Below are positions 42,344 to 54,171 of a stretch of 64,000 nucleotides of DNA, piece by piece (position 1 is the stretch's first letter; each line of letters begins with the position of its first letter). Location of the stretch: the NCBI GenBank assembly GCA_030407315.1, contig JALQPE010002070.1, positions 372,001-436,000 of the forward strand, written 5' to 3'. The notes under the pieces are model-generated. The model saw only the letters and a list, made by a program, of their open reading frames with translations. It was not told where the DNA came from and searched no databases. Position numbers and translations under genes: made by a program. The DNA comes from Asparagopsis taxiformis (Eukaryota > Rhodophyta > Florideophyceae > Bonnemaisoniales > Bonnemaisoniaceae).

Positions 42344-43008
42344 TGTAGTATACGTGGCAATTACGAAATTGCAAATATTTACGATTTCCGCGGAATTCGA
42401 ATTTCGGCGGACACGACTGGCGACAGCAATGCACGAACATTGCTGGCGCATGCGCGCGCGCAACCGGCACACGTGTGCAACGAACGTACTGGCAACGGCC
42501 AACGGACCAACGGGTCCCTACGTGCGACCCACAAGGTCCTTTCCCATTCGGGGACGTTACGAGCAGTGTTTACACTGTAAAGCGATGCCATCGTGGCTAT
42601 ATATGTATTGGCATCGTGCCGGGAGGGAAAGGGGATAATTCATCGAACGAGCAACGGCTCTAGTCTATGACTGACTTCTACGTTTTACGTTTACGTTTTC
42701 GCCTAACGAGGCTTCGTCTCCGTTGAGCTGCGTACTCCCTACCCATCGCCGCACGTAAGGCTGATTGCGTGTAGTGCCTCCGGGCTTGGTTGAGAGCGCC
42801 TCCGGTGACGTGCCACCTCGTTTACCGAACGTAATCCTCGCGTGGATTGTTGCGTCGTGACGCTCGTGTCTACTCGCTAACCACTCTACCTTTCCATCTA
42901 ACATACAGTCAAACACCAGCGGGTGGCACTGTTCGTTGTTTCGTTTCGTAAGGACAGCGTGTCCGTGGCTCGTACCAGCTACTACGTCTATCGAAGTATC
43001 GTTCCACA
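42344..43008 (+). repeat. Left LTR of F2, probably an LTR-LTR recombinant
   Basis: 665 bp, TGTAG...CCACA. The left flank CCCGT matches the flank of the right LTR of F2; the right flank is transposase coding sequence starting GTATT. Confidence 0.88.
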
Positions 43009-45657
43009 GTATTCATTCCTGCCACCTTCTCCGTCAGCCGTCTCTACTTCATGTGGACCGTCTTTCCACCATACGGGCATGAAACTAATACACGAAACCA
43101 GCTTCTGAAACATCACTACTAGTTTGACGGCCCCATCAAATTTTTCACGATGACCTTCCCCTTTCCCATCCATCATTCGAGCTGCGTTTTCGAATGCCAT
43201 AGGTGCTATCAGCAGCACACTGAATATGTCACTCATGTTCATGGAAAGCAGATTGTTGGTTCCAAATAAACGGTTCTGCCTTCCCATCCTGAACTTCTTC
43301 AGAGCGCCCAGAATTTGCAATTCAGCGACCTCTCGAATTCGTGGGCTGGCAGCTGAAATACAAGCGTTCAGTACATCTTGTGCCAGTCCAGACAATAGAT
43401 GGTCAGGTGCTATCACTGCGGAACGGTACGGGTCAAAAATTGCTGGGACAACTGAAACTCCGTTTTCCGTCTTCGGTACTTCTTCCTGCACTGCTTCCAA
43501 GGAAGTGCTCAGGACATGAAATGGTAAATCTTCCCCTTCTTCTGCAGCCAGTCCGAGAGTGCGAAGCTGGGTTTCTGTGGCATCCTTACGTGTCGATGCA
43601 TTCCGATACTTGCTCCTGGCATGCGTCGATGTTTGCCCGTTCACTACCGAAGTGTATGCATTCTTCGTGCCACCAGTACTGCTCAGGTCATATTTGCGGA
43701 AACTGCAGATGTGGCAAGGAGAGTTTGATGTGTGTCCAAGAACATCCAGGGTATGTGAAACTGCAGGATAGTCTCCAATGCTCCCCACTGGGTCTAGAAA
43801 TACCACAACATCTTCTCCCTCTGCATTTTTCGTTGGGAAACCCTCTGTGCTTCCTCGCACTATATCTTGAACGATATATTGCAATACACAATTTGTGGGC
43901 ACTCCCGGAGGTGGCAAACCAATCACTCGAACCGCTTGGTAGCTTCCCCTTTTCCGAGGCGGTAGATTGAGAGGTAACATATAGCATCCACCAAAACTTC
44001 CCTTCCTGCTTGTGAATGGTTCAAAGTCATCCGTGTAAAGGAGAAATCGGTAAACAAAGTAGTTTCGACCATCCTCCAGCTTTCCCCAACATGGTGCATC
44101 TTCTCGCGGAGACGCTGGGTGCCATTGCGACTTGTGGTCTCCGAAACCATCCGAGAACACCCCTGAAACACGAATTTCTTCATAGTTGGGGCTTCCTAGT
44201 CTATCGGGCGGGTTTCTGGCTTCAGCAAAGCTCGCGCCCGGTGAAAAGCAAAGTAACATGGTGGATGCTTCTCCGACCTGCTCTTTCAAATACCTGTTCA
44301 CCAATACGACGTGTGGAACAATATCACCCTCTTCCATTCCAATTGGTAATAGAACGGTTATCACGTCCCCAGCTCGTGTTCCTTTTCCCTTGGCTCCTGC
44401 TCCGATTACACATTGCGATATCGCTCGCAGAGCATGCTGCCTCTCCCATTCCAATAGATGTGACATTCGCGGCTGCAGATATTTTTCGACATGCACATCA
44501 TGCTCACCGTCGTGTCGAGCCTCATAGGTAACTATGGTCCTAGCATGAAGTTCCCACAACGACGTAACCGCCACTCTTCTCCTCTTCGGTTTCCCACCAT
44601 CTCTGTCATTCTTCCTGAACCCTTTTGCTCTTTCGATGACGGCAACCTGACGAGCTCCTGGATGACATCGGATTCGAATTGCTGTTCCATCAGGTACATA
44701 AATGTGCTTCAAACCCTTTTTCCCATCGCTGTCAATGGGAACAACTGCTGTGCGAACGAATGGGTCGCTCAAAACACCCCTCCTGCACTTTGCAATGAAC
44801 AAATCTTCAATGCTGCACTCTGCGGTTGATTTTTCTCCTTCCGAGCTTCGATTGTTCGCATCACTGCGGAATGCTTTAAAGATTGGTCGAGTCTGGACAT
44901 CTTTCAGAGCCCATTTGCTTGGGAGTACAATACGAACTTTCGCCTTTCCTCCACAATTGTCTCTGTCATCTGTTGTTCCACGGGTTCCTACTGCACCTCG
45001 ATGCTGTGCAGCTCTTGCTCCGCTCTTTCGAAGGTCTATCGGAAACTCGATGTCACAGCTCTTTGCATAGCAGTGTTTCCTCAAGAATGGTAGTATCTTC
45101 TGTCGCATCACAGAGTCCGACGGGACATGCTCACTTGGATCTCTGCGGAAATTCATTCCGAACAGGGTACCTTCATAGTGGGCTCTTGTCATTCTTTGAG
45201 TTCCACTCAGCTGAAGAGCCCCATACATCGCAGGCCATTGTAGTAATGCCTTGAAATCACCACATGCTTCATCCCCAGCATTTCGGTCTATCGGGCCTCC
45301 AGTTGAAATGGAATCAGAACCTCGTCCGATTGCTTCTTCCGATTCCATTAGCGTGCTCGATGCTACGTAGATGTCACTTCCAGCTTCATCATTGTTGCTG
45401 TAGACATCAATACAACCTTCTATTGTGTCACCCATAGGGATTGGGGACTCCAATAGGTCATCTGTGGTACACTCACGTCGTAGCTCATTACCTCTCGGGA
45501 TTTCTTTGTTCATGCAGGCTGCATCACTGCTGCGGATTTCTCCCTGCAGTTTCCCAGGAAGCTGTTTACTGGGACTGGCCACATTGAGTGAATCGAATCT
45601 CGCCTTTGTCCTACGACTTGTGGTTTTCTTTCGAATAGGAGTCCGTCTCGGAGCCAT
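42988..45657 (-). pseudogene. CACTA/EnSpm-type (Tnp2-like, possibly Plavaka-like) transposase, C-terminus truncated
   Basis: 889 codons from ATG 45657; the last seven are contributed by the abutting LTR, so the true C-terminus is missing. The N-terminus is basic (RRTPIRKKTTSRRTKAR). The Tnp2-like core shows YTDDFEPF near 541-548, SFGGCYMLPLNLPP, GLPPPGVPTN, IGDYPA near 629 and a PCHIC zinc pair near 647, matching in order the Transposase_21 pattern (NLPP, G-P-P, DxPA, CP-x-C). Such DDE enzymes cut and paste elements with CACTA ends; the right end of this element is TAGTG at 48000-48004. There is no stop in the remaining frame, so truncation may be recent. Confidence 0.7.
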
Positions 45658-46636
45658 CTTGATGTTTTTGTTCTTTTCTTCTTCGCTCAGTTTTGTTGCA
45701 TAGAATACAACTCTAAACTTCTACGACATGACTACTATCTCAATACAGTACTACTAATTTTAACCGTTACGAAACCTTTCCAGGCTTTCATTCGATCCAA
45801 TGAACTGGTTCACCACAATGCTTTGCCCTATGCTCATTGCTTTATGCTCATTGCTTTATGCACATTGATTGCTATTTCATCCGGACTCAACATCGTTTTG
45901 CTATCTTGTATCGCATTCCCTAATCACAAACCCAGCCAAGATGTATCCATTTCCGGAAAACGGCCGTTTATTTTGCAGTGATGCTCTAGGCACTAATACT
46001 GAATCTGATTTTCTCATACACGTACTTCCTACTCGTATACTCTACCACATTTTCGGCCCTATTTACAAGTTGAAAGCACAATCTCTCGTTGAATCGTACT
46101 CGGTGTGATATCTTAAATTAGCATAAATTTATATATTGCAATGCAGATTCACTGCTCGCTTGCAACATGAAAATTATAAAATTTCTCCCACACTGCTGTT
46201 TCCTAGCCGCCCACATCCACGTGACCCGCTTTGACTGCCTGCCAAGTGTGCTCAGAGCATGCAATGACGTCATCGATATATACCGTCCAAATCATCACTG
46301 GAAGCGCGGACTTCTCGTCCAGGAAAGTGCGCCATTTTTCCTACTCCTCGCCTCACCCTTTTCTTTAGGCCCCATATGCTAGTGTTTTTCCTATATTTCT
46401 GTAGTGATGACGTCATTATAGACTAGAGAAGGCGGTAGAAGATGCAATAATTTGCGCCTGTTCTGCCAGGTTATGTGCTTCAAAGCGTAATTCGCACCCT
46501 AGGTATCGTTTTTCTGGGCCTCCCATCGCACCGCTCCGTTTCAAATTCATCCCTCTATTGTTCTCCTACACGTCATTTCCACCCGCAGAGTGCTACTTAA
46601 ACGACAGATTCTGGAAATACCTGTTTCCATCTTCAT

Positions 46637-46769
46637 ATCCGTCGGAAACAAAGCAACAACTTTTGTTGTGGAAGCAGTATAGATCATCTATACTGCTTCC
46701 AAAGCATAAGTTGTAGATCATCAATACTGCTTCCAAAGCCAAAGTTGTTGCTTTGTCTCCGACGGATAT
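46637..46769. repeat. Nested foldback (hairpin) inside the CACTA element
   Basis: Outer arms TATCCGTCGGAAACAAAGC and the complement near 46750-46769 (TTTGTCTCCGACGGATA) surround an inner near-perfect palindrome, GGAAGCAGTATAGAT and ATCTATACTGCTTCC around one base (46670-46700). A further copy of the inner arm (ATACTGCTTCC) follows at about 46723. Confidence 0.6.
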
Positions 46770-47479
46770 GAACCATGATGGTACGTTTCCACAACTCACG
46801 CCACTAACCCAGTTTTCTATTTGTTTTCTCTTTCTCAGGTTTCCAATCGGTAAGTCTTCCACTTCTACTTTCATCTATCTTTCTTTATTACCCTTCTCCA
46901 GTTCGTTCCTACTCTGCCTGTGAGTACATATTTCGATTTGGGATGCAATGGTATTTGTTGAGGTACGTTAGTCTCCTAATCACTATCAATTTCCCACTCC
47001 AATTCAACGTCACTAACTTGTTTCCTTTCCCTGCATCATTTTTCTCTTCTTCTCTTCCTTTCCTAGCACATTCAGGCAGTTCAATCAGTTGATAGATTTG
47101 TAGACTTTTCTAGTAGTCTTAGTTTTACTCTTCAGAATAGTTTCAGTTGTATTAGAAGCAGTTTTACCATAGGGATAGTTTACCCTCAATGTAGCCTGCG
47201 CAAATAAACAAAACCAGAGTGAAGCTTCCCATATCGCACCCTCTTAGATTGCTACCTATCCTACCGCGTATACCTCTCGCTAGCTCATAGTAACTACGAA
47301 ATAAAAATTCCTAGCCGTACTATTCTGTCCATTCCCATATGAATACCGTCCATGCCCCATCCTCATAGCGCTAGAACTGCCTCCCTCTACCCCAAAAAGA
47401 TGCCCACGACAGCGTGACGCTCCATCTCATCCACCACTCCCAGACACCGAATTTTACTATATCAGGACACTACTTCTAC

Positions 47480-47990
47480 TGTCTCCAGGTGCAGCCCAGG
47501 GAAGCACGAAATACTGTCTCCAGATGCTGCCCAGGGCAGCACAAAGTACTGTCTACAGGTACTGCCCAGGACAGTGAAAATCACTGTCTCCAGGTGCTGC
47601 CTGCAGCAGGGCCGCGCACTGTCCGCTCATCCTATCTGAGACAGTGCACCGTGTTGGTTCCATCTGTTGTCCCAGGCAGCGTATTTCACTATCCGGCCAT
47701 GTTGCCTTGGCGAATACAAAACACTATCCGCCAACACTGCCCAGTACAGTAAATTACATCATATCCAACTATTGAATAAATCATTAATTTTTACTGTATC
47801 CATTCACTGCCTCAGACAGTACGGTGAGACAGTGTTTTTTACTGTCTGCAGACAGTGTTCCGTACTGTCTGCCAGACAGTGCAAATCACTGTCTCCAAGT
47901 GTGGCATTAATTTTCATTTGCCGCATAGTGATTTTTACTGTCTCAGACAGTAAAAATCACTGTCTCACCGTACTGTCTGAGGCCCCCTTT
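47480..47990. repeat. Subterminal ACTGTCT/AGACAGT repeats
   Basis: A dense array of CACTGTCTCCAGGTGCTGCCC-like units followed by paired ACTGTCT...AGACAGT motifs, ending ~15 bp from the TAGTG end. It is typical in position of CACTA subterminal binding arrays. Confidence 0.65.
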
Positions 47991-48004
47991 TCAACACCGT
48001 AGTG

Positions 48005-49711
48005 GGTCGTCAAGGCTCACGAACCGTGGCGTGCGCTCGGCCGGCGTGGCCACATCCGGACGACCGACGCGGGCAACGTTGCCCCTCCCGTAGCCTCGCG
48101 TGGCACGACCTCTCGAGGGTTCGGCGCACGCGGCGCTTCGTTTTGATGGCCACGACGGCCAGAACGCGACCCGCGGGGGCGCTCGTTGCCTCCGAGGCCG
48201 CCGAAATAACCGGTACGATTGCCACGACGGCGTTCGGAACGGGAAGCGGTCCGCGGCACGTAAGCCCCATCGCTGCGCACGGAGACGAACTCCTGATTAT
48301 CGCCGCTTGCGTAATCGGGGCGTATAACCCGATACTACGGCCCCAACGCAAGGGCGCCGCGAGCCTCAGCCAACGCGCTGGTAACGGAGATGAACGTGTC
48401 AGAGCCGTCCACCGGGATTGCACGAAGCATCTCGTAGTCGGCCAGGAAGTCCAACGTTGACTCCGGCAGCAGGCACGCGCGCCCGAACACACGACGTTCC
48501 ACGAACAGCGAGCATGCGAGCATCGCTGCGTGTTCGATGTCCACGGCCATGAGGAAACGTTCCTTCACGGGGGTAGGCGCGTCCTTCACGGCATCGGTAA
48601 AATAATGCACCACGCGTGGTAGCAACATGGACGACCCACGGGGGTACGGAAACTCCTCCACTACTTCCGGCAACGGCGGGAAGTAGAGCTCGCTCGGGAC
48701 GACCCACGGAGCCGACGCGTGCGACACGCGGTAATCGGTAATCGTCCGCGTTCACGTGACGGAGCGCGAAATGGTCGTCGTACGACACTACGCTCTTGGA
48801 GATGACGCTCAACGAAAGAGCAGTCTTCCATTCGGCACGTTGCCTTTCGGAAAGTGTCCGCGGACACACGAAGACGGACGCCACCGAGATGAACGGCGGT
48901 TCCTCGGGCGTCCCCTTCCACAGGAACGCGTCCATACGATCGACGTAGATCGCGTCGTTGACGTCACGCAACCACGAGCGGTCGCAACGTATCGACGCCG
49001 GGATCTGGTAACGTTCCGATCCCGGTGGCCCGTTGGCGAAACGACGCCCGGCTGCCCGCCCCCACGTATCCTTGGCGGAACGCATGTAGTCGACGACCGC
49101 GCGGGCGTCTAGACGATCTTTGGCCAACGTGGCGAGATCGTCATCCGTGATAGCCACGCGAGGCAACGCAGCCCACGCGTGGGTCAGGACGCCTACGTTG
49201 AGCGCCACACCGCCACGTGAGGCGGTGCCGACTGTCCCAACGGGGTCACCACCCTCCGGCGAGGGATCCTGGCGAGGGGAACGCGGCGAGCCGTCACGAC
49301 GAGGCACGCCCGTGCGGGCCGCCGCCACAGCACGACGCGAACGAGCGGCCGCTGCCATCGTGGCTACACCCATCGACGGGGCCGCGGCATCCGGAATGAT
49401 GGGTGACGAATTCCCCGAGTCGGACGCCGTTGCGTCATCATCACGTGGGGCATCCGCCCTAGCAGCCTCGGCAGGCGTCACGGAAGCCACCAGGCGAGAC
49501 GGAACCATCGGGCGAGACGACGAGGCGACGGCCTGCGAAGCAACGGCTTGACCCGCCCTAACGGATGGGGCGGGCGCGACGGACGCTTCCGTCGCTGGCG
49601 GCGCACCGGCCCGACGAGGGAGGGAGCGCCCTGCGAAGGGTTCCTCGCTCCACCTCCAGCAGAGCCGGCGGGCCGCGGAGTGTGGGTATCGGTGCTACGC
49701 GTAGTGACCAT
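48005..49711 (-). pseudogene. Antisense gene (aORF) of copy F2, broken
   Basis: From ATG 49711 it matches the 742-residue protein. Three defects are visible: one C missing in a run near 49608-49610, a 7-bp duplication (GGTAATC twice near 48731-48745), both shifting the frame, and the CACTA insertion at 48005, which removes the C-terminal third. The TATA-like box at 49923-49931 is preserved. Confidence 0.85.
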
Positions 49712-50311
49712 CGTGATCAGTTCGTACGCAACGAAGACGAGCAGTGCAACGAGCACGAAAACGAGAGCCACGCGGGCAAGACGAAACAAGAGAACGTAAG
49801 GAACGGAAGTAGCCAGGAGTACCCAGCGGGGGAAAGAGGTGAGGAAGAACGGAAAGGCAACGGCCTGGATGACGATGGTGAGAGGAAGGGTGAGCGACGA
49901 TCGCTATCACGTCAAGCCGCGGCTTAAATAACCTTCGGACGACCGTTGTCGTAATGCCCGCTGGAAGATTCACGAAAGGGCCGCGGCCTACGCACGTATC
50001 GCGCTGAATTGAAGCACACCCGCGTGGTGGAATTGGACACTGCGTTCGTTTGCAGGAAACGCCTAAGCGAGGCATTGACGAACGATGCCAACGGGCGGGC
50101 CTCGATGATTACGAAAGAGCCGGAGCGCACGCGCGCGCTCCGGCACCGTGGCGAATCGATCAGCCAACCGGGCCGCGTACGTTTAAGCGAGATTTTTCGG
50201 GACAACTGCCACGTCCGCAGTTGTACCCGAAAAGGCGCCACGGCCCCGTGTCTCAGGCGCGTCCTGACGGGCTTCTCGTGGCCGGGACGTCCACGTGTGG
50301 GGGTGGGGCTG

Positions 50312-50973
50312 TGTAGTATACGTGGCAATTCCGAAATTGCAAATATTTACGATTTCCGCGGAATTCGAATTTCGGCGGACACGACTGGCGACAGCAATGC
50401 ACGAACATTGCTGGCGCATGCGCGCGCGCAACCGGCACACGTGTGCAACGAACGTACTGGCAACGGCCAACGGACCAACGGGTCCCTACGTGCGACCCAC
50501 AAGGTCCTTTCCCATTCGGGGACGTTATGAGCAGTGTTTACACTGTAAAGCGATGCCATCGTGGCTATATAGGTATTGGCATCGTGCCGGGAGGGAAAGG
50601 GGACAATTATCGAACGAGCAACGGCTCTAGTCTACGACTGACTTCTACGTTTTACGTTTACGTTTTCGCCTAACGAGGCTTCGTCTCCGTTGAGCTGCGT
50701 ACTCCCTACCCATCGCCGCACGTAAGGCTGATTGCGTGTAGTGCCTCCGGGCTTGGTTGAGAGCGCCTCCGGTGACGTGCCACCTCGTTTACCGAACGTA
50801 ATCCTCGCGTGGATTGTTGCGTCGTGACGCTCGTGTCTACTCGCTAACCACTCTACCTTTCCATCTAACATACAGTCAAACACCAGCGGGTGGCACTGTT
50901 CGTTGTTTCGTTTCGTAAGGACAGCGTGTCCGTGGCTCGTACCAGCTACTTCTAGAACTAACGTCGTTCCACA
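50312..50973 (+). repeat. 3' LTR of F2
   Basis: 662 bp, TGTAG...CCACA, preceded by the family purine tract (TGGGGGTGGGGC) and followed by the CCCGT duplication. Confidence 0.92.
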
Positions 50974-50978
50974 CCCGT

Positions 50979-52867
50979 CTTTGGGGGTTGCCGCGATGGC
51001 AGCGGCCGCTCGATCGCGTCGGGCTGGGGCGTCGGCCCGCACGGCCGTACCTCGTCGTGACAGTCCGCCTCGTCCTCTTCGTCAGAGTTCGCCGGAACAC
51101 AATGATCCCGCAGGAACGGTCGGCACCGCCTTACGTGACGGCGTGGCGCTTAACGTCGGCTTTCTGACCCACGCGTTGGCTGCATTGCCTCGCACGGCAA
51201 TCACGGATGACGATGTCGCCACGTTGGCTAAAGACCGTCTAGATGCCCGCGCGGCTATCGAGTATACCCGAATCGCGGAAGATCCGTGGGGGCGACGTGC
51301 CGCTCATCGTTTCGCAAGAGGGGCCGAGGGATCGATTCGTTATCAGATCCCCGCGTCGATCCGCTGTGACCGCTCGTGGCTCCGCGATGTCAACGACGCG
51401 ATATACGTAGACCGCATGGATGCGTACCTGTGGAAGGGGACGCCCGAGGAACCGCCGTTCATCTCGGTGGCGTCAGTCTACGTGTGTCCGCGGACACTTT
51501 CCGAGAGGCAGCGAGCCGAATGGAAGACCGCCCTTTCGTTGAGCGTCATCTCCAAGTGCATCGTGTCGTACGACGACTATTTTGCGCTTCGTTACGCGGA
51601 CGCGGACGATTACCGCGTTTCGCACGCGTCGTCTCCGTGGGCTCTTCCGAGTGAGCTCTACTTCCCGCCGGTGCCGGAAGTGATAAGGGAGTATCCGTAT
51701 CCGCGTGGGTCGTCCACATTGCTACCACGCGTGGTGCATTACTTTACCGATGCCGTGAAGGACGCGCCTGCCCCCGTGAAGGAACGTTTCCTCATGGCTG
51801 TGGACATCGAACATGCAGCAATGCTCGCATGCTCGCTGTTCGTGGAACGTCGTGTGTTCGGGCGCGCGTGCCTGTTGCCAAGGTCCACGTTGGACTTTCT
51901 GGCCGACTACGAGTTGCTTCGTGCAATCCCGGTGGACGGTTCCGATACGTTCATCTCCGTCACTAGCGCGTTGGCGGAGGCTCGCGGCGCCCTTGCGTTG
52001 GGGCTGGAGTATCGGGTTGTACGCCCCGATTACGCAACCGGGGACAACCAAGAATTCGTGCAAGTGCGCAACGATGGCGCGTACGTACCGCGGGACGCTT
52101 CCCGAGCCGAACGCCGTCGTGGCAATCGTTCCGGCTACTTCGGCGGCCTTGGTGGTGGCAACCGACCTCGCGGGTCGCGTTCTGGCCGGCGTGGTCGTCA
52201 AGATGAAGTGGCACCTGTGCCAGACACTCGGACGGTGGTGCCTCGCGAGGCCACGGATGAAGGCGTCGCTGCCCATGTTGGTCGTCCTGAGGCAATTCCG
52301 TTGGTCGAACGTGTGCCCAGGTTCGTGAGCCTGGACGACCGTATCTCCGACGAGGATGCCCGTCGACTTCTCGGTTCGTCAATGGCCGCTCCGCCTCGTG
52401 CGGAGGGTTGGGTTATTCGTTCCCTTATCTCATCCGTGGCTCGCGCAGCCGAAGACTTCAGGTCGCAAACGTTGGACGTGACCGCCCGCTTGGCGACGGA
52501 ACGTGCGGTTTCGGATCGCCTCGCCGCAGCGTCTCATGGCTACGCGCCACCCATGGGAATCTGTGAAGAGCCCGTTGGCTATGCGAGTGCCGGCGGCTAT
52601 GGACACCCCGTTGGGTATGGTCACACGGCGGCGTACCCGCCACGCGATCCGGCTTCGGTCCGTCCGTCGGATTCTCGCAGCTACGGTGCTGTGGATCCTT
52701 ACGCGCCCGGTCCCGCGTCGCGTCGCGAAAGGGCGCCTGTGGTCACGCAGACCGTCGACCCGTACGCTCCGGGTTTCGTTCAGCCCGGTCGTAGCCGCAG
52801 TCACGATAGTCGCGGCGAAGGCCCTGGTCCGTCTGACCCTGCGGGTAAGCGTTCGCGTCGCTACTAG
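50979..52867 (+). pseudogene. Antisense gene (aORF) of copy R1, remaining C-terminal part
   Basis: Continues from 42343 in the same frame, through the central domain, the Arg/Gly-rich stretch and the KRSRRY end, with no internal stop over ~630 codons. Against 36795-37057 of the complete element, the segment 51363-51625 shows by my count about 30 silent and 8 replacement codon differences. It is therefore a diverged copy that accumulated mostly synonymous changes. The separated halves cannot be expressed together. Confidence 0.85.
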
Positions 52868-52910
52868 GTCGTTCCTAGTTTAGTAAGTAGGCCTCGTAGG
52901 CTAGTAGCAT

Positions 52911-53583
52911 TGTGGAAGTTAGTTCGTCAGACGAAGTAGCTGGTACGAGCCACGGACACGCTGTCCTTACGAAACGAAACGAAACGAACAACGAAACAGT
53001 GCCACCCGCTGGTGTTTGACTGTATGTTCGGTAGCAAAGAAAAGATAGGGTAGAGAATAGGTTAGCAGGTAGACACGGGCGTCACGACGAACGATCCACG
53101 CGTGGACTACGTTAACGAACGAGGTGATACGTCACCGGAGGCGCTCTCAACCAAGCCCGTAGGCACTACACGCGATCAGCCTCACGTGTGGCGATGGGTA
53201 GGGAGTACGCAGCTCGACGGAGACGAAGCCTCGTTAGGCGAAAACATAATACGTAACGTAGAAGTCAATCGTAGACTAGAGCACGTTGCCCGATCGTTAA
53301 TTGTCCCCTTTCCCTCCCGGCACGATGCCAATACCTATATAGCCACGATGGCATCGCTTTACAGTGTAAACACTGCTCGTAACGTCCCCGAATGGGAAAG
53401 GACCTTGTGGGTCGCACGTAGGGACCCGTTGGTCCGTTGGCCGTTGCCAGTACGTTCGTTGCTCACGTGTGCCGGTTGCGCGCGCGCATGCGCCAGCAAT
53501 GTTCGTGCATTGCTGTCGCCGGTCGTGTCCGCCGAAATTCGAATTCCGCGGAAATCGTAAATATTGGCAATATCGGAATTGCC
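52911..53583 (-). repeat. Family-A LTR in reverse orientation (3' LTR of copy R2), end trimmed
   Basis: Starts TGTGGAAG at 52911. The last ~12 bases of the LTR and the neighbouring purine tract are missing at 53583, where AATTGCC runs straight into CCACACGTGG. R2 appears inserted in the spacer of R1, 43 bp past the aORF stop. Confidence 0.8.
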
Positions 53584-54171
53584 CCACACGTGGACGTCCC
53601 GGCCACGCGAGGCCCGTCAGGACGCGCCTGAGACACGGGGCCGTGGCGCCTTTTCGGGTACAACTGCGGACGTGGCAGTTGTCCCGAAAAATCTCGCTTA
53701 AACGTACGCGGCCCGGTTGGCTGATCGATTCGCCACGGCGCCGGAGCGCGCGCGTGCGCCCCGGCTCTTTCGTAATCATCGAGGCCCGCCCGTTGGCATC
53801 GTCCGTCAATGCCTCGCGTAGGCGTTTCCTGCAGTCGAATGCAGTGTCCAATTCCACCACGCGGGTGTGCTTCGATTCAGCGTGATACGCACGCAGGCCG
53901 CGGCCATTTTGTGAATCTGCCAGCGGGCATTACGAAAACGGTCGTCCGAAGGTTATTTAAGCCGCGGCTTAACGTGTTAGCGATCGTCGCTTACCCTTCC
54001 TCTCACCATCGTCATCCAGGCCGTTGCCTTTCCTTTCCGCATCTCCTTTTTCCCCGCTGGGTACTCCTGGCTGCCTCCGCCCTCCTCGTTTTCTCGTTTC
54101 GCCTAGCCCGCGTGGCTCTCGTCGTCGTGCTCGTTGCACTCGTCGTGAATATCGCGTACAGCGTAACCACG

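Larger units (their letters stand above)
43009..48004 (-). mobile_element. CACTA-type DNA transposon, one end only
   Basis: The right terminus on the plus strand reads ACACCGTAGTG, the complement of a CACTACGGTGT end, and is followed immediately by antisense-gene sequence of F2. 45658-48004 is non-coding. It has a foldback near 46637-46769 and, within the last ~550 bp, many copies of ACTGTCT/AGACAGT in both orientations, the usual subterminal repeats for transposase binding. The other terminus was removed at 43009. Confidence 0.7.
42344..50973 (+). mobile_element. Family-A element F2, internally deleted and carrying a CACTA-type remnant
   Basis: The outer ends are family-A LTRs flanked by CCCGT (42339-42343 and 50974-50978), so this was one insertion into the aORF of R1. 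gag, pol and the primer site are missing. Instead the left LTR abuts a CACTA-type transposon piece that ends at 48004 inside F2's own antisense gene. The left LTR's inner flank (GTATT) does not fit the F2 primer site, pointing to recombination between F2's 5' LTR and another LTR that had inserted in the CACTA element. Confidence 0.75.

Noticed and set aside
40085..53583. R1 as a gag-pol-less element bounded by the reverse LTRs at 40085 and 52911
   Set aside because: No primer-binding site lies next to the 52911 LTR and internal family-A DNA continues beyond it; a nested insertion of R2 followed by truncation is simpler.
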